The notes beneath the pieces were generated by a model. The model saw nothing but the letters and a program-made list of their open reading frames with translations, had not been told where the DNA came from and did no database searches. Below are positions 57,169 through 64,000 of a DNA stretch of 64,000 nucleotides, one piece after another (within the stretch, counting starts at the first letter, position 1; each line of letters begins with the position of its first letter). Made by a program: the position numbers and the translations under genes. The stretch is from Vishniacozyma victoriae (lineage: Eukaryota; Basidiomycota; Tremellomycetes; Tremellales; Bulleribasidiaceae), in the NCBI GenBank assembly GCA_017654735.1, contig JADPYG010000088.1, positions 4,154,001 through 4,218,000 on the forward strand, in the 5' to 3' direction.

Positions 57169-59958
57169 CTAATAGCCATATGCGCCATTAGCGTCGTAAT
57201 ATCCCTGCTCGCCATATCCCTGTCCTTGCCAACCATATTGCTGATCGCCTGTAGGGTAGTAAACAGTCTCTTGTCGTTGTTGGCCATTTTGTCCAGGAAC
57301 AAAAGGTTGAACGTATGGATTATAATGTTGAGGATAATACGTTCCCTGTTGTTGCTGTTGCTGATGACCATTTGACTGATGTGGACTACCGTTCGATTCA
57401 CCATCTTGTGGTCTAGGAGGTCGGATGGCTACTTTCGATGCTGATCGAGCTGGGGAGAAATACCCTCCAACTTGATTACCATTGTTCATATAAGGGTTCA
57501 ATGGCGAGTTTCGTCCATTCGCATATCCATTTCCAGGACCAGGGAAAAATTGTGGTGAACCCATAGGAGGACCCTGTTGGACGTAAGATGGTCCAGCTTG
57601 AGGTGAGCCGTGACCGTTGTGACCATATGGACCAGGCGAGTAGGGTGCTGGCTGATGTTGGTACTGAGGCGAGTAGGGATGAGACATGGGTGGACGGAAG
57701 TTTGGACGTTGTTGGTGTTGAGGTACAAACTCGCCAGAAGCATTCATTCCAGGTGCGTAGAATTGACCTTGACCATTACCATTTGGTTGCTGTCGTGCGA
57801 AATGTCCAGATCCAGCAGAACCATTCTCGGATCCTGGGAAAGGAGAGTTACTAGACCCACCAGTATACATCTGAGCTTGGAATGCAGCGACTGGTCCAGG
57901 GCTGGAACTGTGAAGAGTCGGGTACTGAGCTTCGTGTGATACTTCCTTGGCAACAGTGACCGGGACGGACGACTCGGCTTCGGGTGCAGAAGGTGTGGCG
58001 GCGGGTGCTGGTGCAGGGGTAGGTGGGGCGGGGATAACGGTGGCTTCAGATCCAGGGAACTTCACTTTCACAGACTCGTCAGGGGAATCGAGTAGAGAGT
58101 CGGCGGTAGGTTGTGTGGCCACAGTCTCGCTCGGAGTAGACTCTACCACTGAAGCAGGAGCGGATGGCTGTTGAGCGGGGATGGACTCGGGCTTGGGCTG
58201 AGCAGAGGTAGGCGGCGTCAAGCCCGCAGCAGCTGCTTTAGCGGCAGCAGCGTTTTGAGCGGCAATCGTGGCAGGGTGGAATGGAAGGTGTTGGACACGA
58301 GCTGATCGTCAGCATGTTTCAATAGCTGAATGAGAGATGACATACGGAAGAAACCACCTCGAGCTCTCATACCTCTTCCCCTCCCCCTGAAACCTCGGAA
58401 CTGATCTGGATTACCCATCGTTTCGAAAGCTTCGTGTCCCCATTTCCTCTCTGCCGAAGGCGCCGTTGGTGGCTTTACAGCTGGCGCGTTTCCGATGGTC
58501 TCGGGCTCGACGTCGACATCGGCGGTAGCGGGAGGTGGAACGGCCTGAGGAGTCGATCGAGACTTTCTGTCCCTAGCTTCGGCAAGCTCAAACTCTCGGT
58601 CCATGGCGAGCTTCGATCCTCCCTCCTCCTTGTCCTTTGGCGCAGATTCCTCCTGACTCAATTCGACAGGACGAGGTGGTCCGCCATTCACGAACCCACC
58701 ACGTCCATTTGCATTAGGGAAGAATCCACGACCTCGGCCCCTGAATCCACCTCGGAATCCACCACGAGGCATACCTCGTCCCTGTCCCTGCCAGAATGGG
58801 CTCATCTGCCTCAATCCACTGTTGTTCCCTTCCCCAACATTGCCACCATCATTCAAGCGTTGATCGTGGGTCCAGAACTGTCCAACTCTAGGAGTGACTT
58901 TTGGGTCTTCGGCCATTCGCTGAGCGTATGCTTCTCGCTGGTTGCCTTGAGGGCCACGTTGAGGTCGTGTAGTTGCGTCCTGGGTAGAAGGTTTGTTGGC
59001 CAGTAGTTCCAGTCCTCGCTTTGATTTCGTAGGGCTTTCCACGGGTTCGGTTTGGGCAGGTGCGGCAGCTGATGTCTCTGCGGCTTCGGGAGCGGGATCG
59101 TCAAGCTTAAGTGCTGAGGTAGAGGCGGTGACTTCGGCGATGGGATTGGGAGCTGCGGGCTGTATTGTCAGCTGAGATCTACACCGTCAAGCTGATACTT
59201 ACTGCTGATTCCGTCTTCTTCTTTCCCTTTCCCTTGGACGGCTGAGTGGGAGCTGCAGGCTTGGGCGCAGGTGCGGACGCAGGTTTCTCTGAGGAGGTAG
59301 CTGTGAAGTCAGTTGTAACCCTCAAGATCCAAGCGGTCGGCTCACGCTGAACTGCTGGCTTGTCTGCCGCAATCACTGGTGCTTCCTTTCCCTTTGACTC
59401 CCTATCCTTTATAGCCTTCTCCCTCAACTCTGTCTTCTTGGCCTTTTGCTTCTCCTTCCTCTTTGCCTTTTGAGCCTCATATTTTGCCGTCTCTTCAGGT
59501 GTGTATTCCCTCTTTTGTCCAGCCTCCACTTTTCCCTTTCCACGCCCTCTTATGGCCAAACCAGATCCCCTCGCAGGTGCCGCAGGAGGTTCTTTGCCAG
59601 CTTCAAAGTCTTCAAAACTGATTGATTCAGTGGCGTTATCCTCCTTCTTCCATCCGGCGGGTGTGATAGAAGAGACATCGGGGAACACGGATGGCTTGAC
59701 CTCTGCTACTTCTGCCTCGTCTTCGCTGTCGGCTGGATCGGAATGGGAAGATGCGGATGAATCAGACTGGTTGCCACCTTCATTGGCGGATGAATCGTTG
59801 TCTGAAACGGCGGCGCGACGTCTTTGTGGTCGACGTTTGGATTTGTTTTTGGGTTTACTAGTGGTTTTAGGGACGGAATTGATGGCTGGTGCGCTGGAAG
59901 TATTGATAGGAGATTCGTTACTGGGGGCGGATGCGGTTTTGGTCGTAACGTCGGTCAT
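57169..59958 (-). CDS. CASC3/Barentsz-like exon-junction-complex protein
   Basis: The gene starts MTDVTTKTASAPSNE at 59958 and ends GYYDANGAYGY at 57169. Four exons give about 870 residues, nearly all low-complexity. An N-terminal basic/acidic region (RRPQRRRAAVSDNDS) is followed by a Lys/Glu helix (TAKYEAQKAKRKEKQKAK). Then comes a SELOR-like region: AEDPKVTPRVGQFWTHDQRLND and, about 160 residues later, RKWGHEAFETM. In CASC3/MLN51 the two parts (PRKGLFFEHDLR, KWKHDKF) wrap eIF4A3. Several RGG/RGRG tracts separate them, suggesting RNA binding. The C-terminal half is Gln/Tyr/Pro-rich with prion-like composition. The assignment rests mainly on the two short motifs. Confidence 0.72.
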
Positions 59959-60440
59959 CTGGAAGGTCAGGTGGGGGAAGGGAAATAAGTTTCAACGCGT
60001 ACGATGATCGTGAAGGTTTCTATGTAGTCAGCACTGTTTTGAGCGTTTGCTGAGATGATACTCACATTCAAAGATGCGGATTAAGACAATAAAGAAAAAG
60101 AAAGATGAAGACAGACTATAACATCAGCCAAAGGTTCAACTTAAGTTGTCCCATCGCCACTTGAGAACCTCAAATCCGATCACACATCTTCCCTGAGGTG
60201 GTGTACTCCAAACAACAACTTCACTCCCGTAATCAGACCGATCGATAGCCAAGACTTACTGCTGTTTTGTTTATATGAAAAGAGAGTGAGGATATTGATG
60301 CGAGACAAAAGATTAGAGTGAAGTGACTACCAGCTAATTGATGAGCTGAGTTGAATCTCCAACGATTTTAAGAATTCCAGTAGAATTAAAAGGGGGGGAA
60401 GTAATAAGGGGTAGTTACAAATCAACTTGTACATCCAGCC
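59959..60440. promoter_or_regulatory. Divergent promoter region, CASC3-like / DPH4
   Basis: 482 bp between divergent starts. A splice-like pair suggests a 5' UTR intron for the CASC3-like gene at about 60010-60065, but no further support is seen. Confidence 0.35.
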
Positions 60441-61050
60441 ATGGTATCCACCTACCCATCTATCAAACAGAGGTCATACCGCCCACACTGAGTTCCGCTC
60501 CGGATTACTACAATGTCCTCGGACTATCAAGGGATGCAACGGAGCAGGAAGTGATTAGAGCTTGGAGGAAGGCTGTATTACTGCACCATCCCGATAAAAA
60601 GCTCTCGAATCAGACATCCGGTACCCCGTCTTCGAATGTGGATATACGATTGATCAATGAGGCTAAATGGATACTGAGCGATGAGAAGCGAAGGAGGGAA
60701 TGGGAGGAATTATACTTGACTGTTGGTATGTCGATTTTGTACATCACAAATGACAACTGACAAGCAGGCGAACAGGACACAGTCAAGGTCGAGACCACTC
60801 CACACGTATCTTACGATATCTCACTATCGGACTTCACACCACACTATCGCCAAGACGATGATGAAGAAGAGGACGACGAAGTCGAGCCAACATTCTACTC
60901 GCATCCATGCAGATGTTCATCCGAATTCATCATTACACATCAGGATCTCGAGGATGGGGTGGACGTGATTGGATGCGGTGGGTGCGGAGAATGGGTGAGG
61001 GTGGGATATGAAGCAGTAGAGGAGGAGTTTGACGGCGGACGGGCTGAATG
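60441..61050 (+). CDS. DPH4: Diphthamide biosynthesis J-protein Dph4 (Jjj3)
   Basis: This iron-binding cochaperone acts in diphthamide synthesis on eEF2. The J-domain is APDYYNVLGLSRDATEQEV, RAWRKAVLLHHPDKK with HPD, and LINEAKWILSDEKRRREWEE. After one intron (60725 to about 60768) the CSL zinc finger follows: HPCRCSSEFIITHQDL ... VIGCGGCGEWVRVGYE, with four Cys. The stop is at 61048-61050. The 5' end is odd. The only nearby ATG (60441) is out of frame with the J-domain, and removing a GT...AG segment of just 20 bp (60473-60492) restores the frame. The start is therefore uncertain. Confidence 0.87.
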
Positions 61051-61448
61051 ACATATAGAAAAAGGTCATGGACACAATGGATGTCCTCAAAACTCGGCCT
61101 TGCTTGCGTGTGATTGCGAGTACCTCCTTTATGGCGGATCTGCTCATTAGATCGATCCTTTCGGTGGTGTTTCGTCCTTGGGGGCTGTGTTGCGGTCACT
61201 CATATCACCTTTCACGCGTATTGCGGACACTTATGTCACCTTTCACGCATGGACGTGTGATCAAACACGCAGCACTGAATAAGATATAGCCATCGCCCTC
61301 TGGTCTCACTCTTCTCTAGGCTGACAGCGCCACGAGCCTTCCGAACCGTGATCTTCACACAGGCGGAGACTCCGTAGCGGCTGCTGTTTCATATTCCCGC
61401 GAATTCGAGTCCAGCCGAGACACCCCCCACGATACTAAAGAGCGTGTT
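61051..61448. other. Intergenic, DPH4 3' flank and promoter of accessory gene 1
   Basis: 398 bp. It contains two near-identical 30-bp direct repeats at 61190-61250, listed separately. No gene is seen. Confidence 0.5.
61190..61250 (+). repeat. Two 30-bp direct repeats, 31-bp period
   Basis: Copy 1 starts TTGCGGTCACTCATATCACC and copy 2 TTGCGGACACTTATGTCACC. Both continue TTTCACGC. They lie about 200-260 bp upstream of accessory gene 1. Confidence 0.8.
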
Positions 61449-62352
61449 ATGCCAGGATCATTCACTAATTATCTTCTGACAAGCAGTATGTCACTTCAAT
61501 CCACCCAACAATACAACATGCCTAATGGCATTTCTACCAATCAACCACCGGATGGCGATCACGTCATGGAGGTGGAGGTATATCCGCCCTACTCGGACAG
61601 GCTCGAGCTGACCCCAGGTCTCGTACGGTGGAGCCCTGTTCCACAGTCCATCAGAAACGAATTCGGTCGCCCCCCTTGATTTGGTCACCCAAGGAACACC
61701 CCGAGGCTCCCAATGTCTACGTCCAGACGTACACAGTCTGGCCAGGGTCTTGGATGATGTATATAAGACCAGAGGCATCCCTCGGTGAGCATATCTTCGA
61801 TACTCGGAAAATGGAACTGACCTCTAGTATTCCGTCTGGACCGAGCCGGGGCATGCAATACGCGAAAGATTTCCTGGATGAGATCCCCGGGGAAGGAGGG
61901 AGTTCGAACTTCAGGGAGGTGCGAGATCCGACTCTCAATGTCCCGGTCGCCACCATCCGCGCCACCTACCGAGCTGTCGAGATCGTTCCCAGTGTCTGCA
62001 CCGTCAGTCATTCTCTCTGATCATTGTCGCTTGCACTGATTTGTAGGTCGACCAAGGTCAAGGCGATGGCCCGGTCAGACTCCCGACAAGCGAGCATGAC
62101 CCATATGTGCTATTGGGTATTGAGCGTGCAACACAATTCCCCAAGAAAGCAATGATCGATACTTTGGGGGAGCACTTCTATGAAAACGCTGGTGGCGTCT
62201 GGCTTTCAGGCCCGCAATGTATGAATGAAATCAAGACCACCACGACTGCCTCTAATGCTTCTCGACCTGAGGGTTCGAATGCAAGATACTCATACCTAAA
62301 CACCGACGGAGAGACTAACACGGTCATCTCGGTCGCATTTGCGCCAGAGTAG
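61449..62352 (+). CDS. Accessory gene 1, unrecognised, with an apparent frameshift
   Basis: The first frame (ATG at 61449 or 61488) reads MEVEVYPPYSDRLELTPGLV and closes at 61677. The homologous continuation LIWSPKEHPEAPNVYVQTY ... PGSWMMYIRPEASLGEHIF is in another frame, joined across a C6 run (61670-61675). It continues to a donor after VPSVCT at 62003. An intron of 44 bp follows, then the last exon 62047-62352: VDQGQGDGPVRLPTSEHD ... LNTDGETNTVISVAFAPE. A spliced alternative (introns 61578-61617 and 61785-61827, both with CTGAC) also gives an open frame of 245-258 residues. It would skip the segment resembling accessory gene 2 (SWM.., EH..., LTSI), so the frameshift reading is preferred. 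No domain or signal peptide is recognised. Confidence 0.5.
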
Positions 62353-62470
62353 TTGGCGCTTCGCGGCGGCTGAGGATGGGCACTGGACTGGGTTGTTCGG
62401 ACATCTGTATGGGAGTATGATGTGAGATACGTGGAGGTGTTCGATTCTGTTTCTACTTACTTGCGGCAAA

Positions 62471-62910
62471 ATGAATGATGTATACAATGACAGTCAAGAC
62501 ATGGTAGCTGATGGCGATGTTGATTGCAAGCCCGAAGATGGTCGTTCTTGGATGCTAGTGTGCTTACAAACCCATGGTAAGATGGTCACGCCATATGAGC
62601 ATTATGTGCGCCAATCCCTCACCTCGATTACTGTAGCCCAATCTGACGTTTCGTCGCTGTCATTTCATTTCACCGAATCGACCCAGGGATTTACGCGAGA
62701 GAGAAACCACCTGTTGAATGGTTCGTCCATCCAATCACCCTCCTGTATCTTATATCGACTAAGACAGCGTTACGAGGGTGTGCCAACGAGACTGGAAGAC
62801 GGTACACATCTAGTGTCAAGCAAGGTGAGCTAATTGTGGGACAGGACGCTTGCCACCTGTTTTCCCTAGCCGGTCAACATTGGCTAGATTCAGTCTATCG
62901 GCCATCATAG
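62471..62910 (+). CDS. Accessory gene 2, probably degraded relative of genes 1 and 3
   Basis: The gene starts MNDVYNDSQDMVADGDVDCK and continues GRSWMLVCLQTHGKMVTPYE and YVRQSLTSITVAQSD. This aligns with gene 1 (GSWMMYIRP ... MELTSSIPS). It goes on to TRERNHLLN, like YTHLLS in gene 3. A donor GTTCGT at 62721 and acceptor GACAG at 62767 follow. Splicing there gives a frame that ends at 62908-62910. The unspliced frame keeps a closer match (GVPTRLEDGTHLV, like DLPARVGTSFFV of gene 3) but stops at 62833. Neither model yields a full-length family protein. It is likely a pseudogene or a truncated copy. Confidence 0.35.
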
Positions 62911-63134
62911 TCGCTGTCCATTCCGTTTCCTTTGCAGATGCGTCAAAGGTTGTATGCTGCCTACTCACATCTGATTATTATGCCAGTCTCCGTCCTTCCG
63001 GCATCTCGTACGTGACGGTCCTCTACATCACTCCGTATCATTTGTAAGCTCCATTCATGGAATCCCTAAAGGTAGGTGGGGAGAGGACGAACCGCACCTT
63101 GTACTCCAGCTCGACCTCATATTGACCTATTGGA

Positions 63135-64000
63135 ATGGCTCTTCTCGCCAAGTCATCGACAAATCGTAATAATGACCAACGAGAAGTTAAAGCTGGTTCA
63201 GAGGCCGAGAAGTATATCGGGTCTCTGCTTCAGGTAAGGTGGGAGACATACGATGTATGTTCACCTCCGTTCGTACCCCTCACATCATCCGCCACTTCTC
63301 TCTTTTCCCAGCCCTTCATCACCCGCCTTGAACTCAGGATTCTCCTTTCATCAGACACTGAGTCACGCCTAGAGATCAGACTCGAGCAAGCTACCTTTGA
63401 TCTTAGTCGAAGGCCCGTGGATTCTCGCAATAGAAGGAGCAGCACTCTTAGGCCCCATCACTTCTACGTTCTCTCATACTGCAAATTGTCTAGACATGTA
63501 CTCGATCGAGGCCTATACGGCCAAAACTAACCGGTCTTTGGACTATACACATCTGTTGAGTCTTACCGTGAGTTGAATAAATGGCTTGACTAGACAAGCC
63601 CGATTGATTCCAGGTCAACGACGATATCGTAGCTGATCTGCCCGCAAGGGTCGGTACCTCTTTCTTTGTTCCCCAAGGTGCAAAGATCAGCTACAGATAT
63701 CCATCAGAAGCTACACTACAAGAAAGGCTCGGACCCTATTTCACCGAGTAAGTCCAAGCAAATCCACTGGTCCCCAGCTGAGATTTTAGTCCAAAGGGAA
63801 AAACAAGCAGAGCAGTAGCGAGGTCTATCAATAGACACCTTCAAAAGGCTGTTGTCAACTTAGCAGAGCCTTTTATGATGAATAACGGAAAGGAAGACAT
63901 CACTGTGCAGTTTGAGCTGAACAAGATCGCAGATCACTCCTGTCGAGTAAGTATCCATGCCATCCAGCAGCTGTGTGGCGTCTCATAGCTGATGGGGAGA
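63135..64000 (+). CDS. Accessory gene 3, unrecognised, runs off the right edge
   Basis: Exon 1 (63135-63233) reads MALLAKSSTNRNNDQREVKA ... EKYIGSLLQ. The preferred second exon is 63373-63567 (LPLILVEGPWILAIEGAALL ... TNRSLDYTHLLSLT), followed by 63614-63747 (VNDDIVADLPARVGTSFFVP ... TLQERLGPYFTE) and 63811-63946 (RSINRHLQKAVVNLAEP ... FELNKIADHSCR), then a GTAAGT donor. The third piece matches the last exon of gene 1, with the same phase-0 intron just before V(D/N). An alternative acceptor at 63312 keeps a different frame open to 63530 but loses this homology. No domain is recognised. Confidence 0.5.

Noticed and set aside
61578..61827. Two-intron model of accessory gene 1 with CTGAC branch sites
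   Set aside because: It looks good by splice signals, but it discards the segment (SWMMYI ... EHIF ... LTSSI) that resembles accessory gene 2; kept as an alternative in the gene entry.
62820..62860. A 20-bp intron (GTGAGC...GACAG) in accessory gene 2
   Set aside because: Below any intron length traced here; reading through it gives an equally open frame. The gene is more simply explained as decayed.
1..64000. CRISPR arrays, prophage, bacterial operons or transposon terminal repeats
   Set aside because: The window is intron-rich fungal DNA; no spaced short repeats, integrase, transposase or reverse transcriptase frames were seen.

Overview
The window is nuclear DNA from a basidiomycete yeast, most likely a tremellomycete of the Cryptococcus/Kwoniella type. 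Genes are close together on both strands. Almost every gene is cut by introns of about 40-80 bp with GT(A/G)AG-type donors and a CTGAC/CTGAT-like branch site only 4-15 nt before the AG. The predicted proteins (IMPDH, Spc24, CASC3-like, Nbs1, Dpm3, Rcf2) are those of a fungal core genome. No species is claimed.

Layout. 1-2054 (-): the 5' part of a large Ser/Pro-rich protein with three internal repeats, running off the left edge. 2280-6939 (-): four tandem paralogous small secreted proteins, one of them frameshifted. 7418-22689: a housekeeping block with CCT2, cyclin C, IMP dehydrogenase, a Swa2/auxilin-like J-protein, a membrane coiled-coil protein, choline-phosphate cytidylyltransferase, SPC24 and S-adenosylmethionine synthetase. 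22690-24237 is a long non-coding stretch that ends in a triple 15-bp motif before a glyoxalase-fold gene. 25370-44411: a family X DNA polymerase with a mitochondrial-looking leader, DPM3, VPS24, NBS1, a small unrecognised gene, eEF1B-gamma, a bHLH factor, RSE1/SF3B3, RCF2 and a P-loop protein. 44627-61050: a ubiquitin protease, DSS4/Mss4, a DCAF4-like WD protein, TIM50, ERG3, dynein light intermediate chain, a CASC3/Barentsz-like protein and DPH4. 61449-64000 (+): a second accessory patch with two or three related, unrecognised genes in different states of decay, running off the right edge.

How the genes fit together. Most of the block is unlinked housekeeping: protein folding, GTP and SAM supply, splicing and mRNP (RSE1, CASC3), membrane traffic (Swa2, Vps24, Dss4), chromosome segregation and repair (Spc24, Nbs1, Pol X), mitochondrial import and respiration (Tim50, Rcf2), ergosterol and phospholipid synthesis (Erg3, Pct1) and ER mannosylation (Dpm3). 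Several pairs are divergent and share short promoters (CCT2/cyclin C, IMPDH/SWA2, PCT1/SPC24, Pol X/DPM3, VPS24/NBS1, DSS4/DCAF4). The likely novelty lies in the two accessory patches: the secreted-protein array at 2.3-6.9 kb and the decaying family at 61.4-64 kb. Exon borders were placed by eye from splice consensus, reading frame and family similarity, without transcript data.
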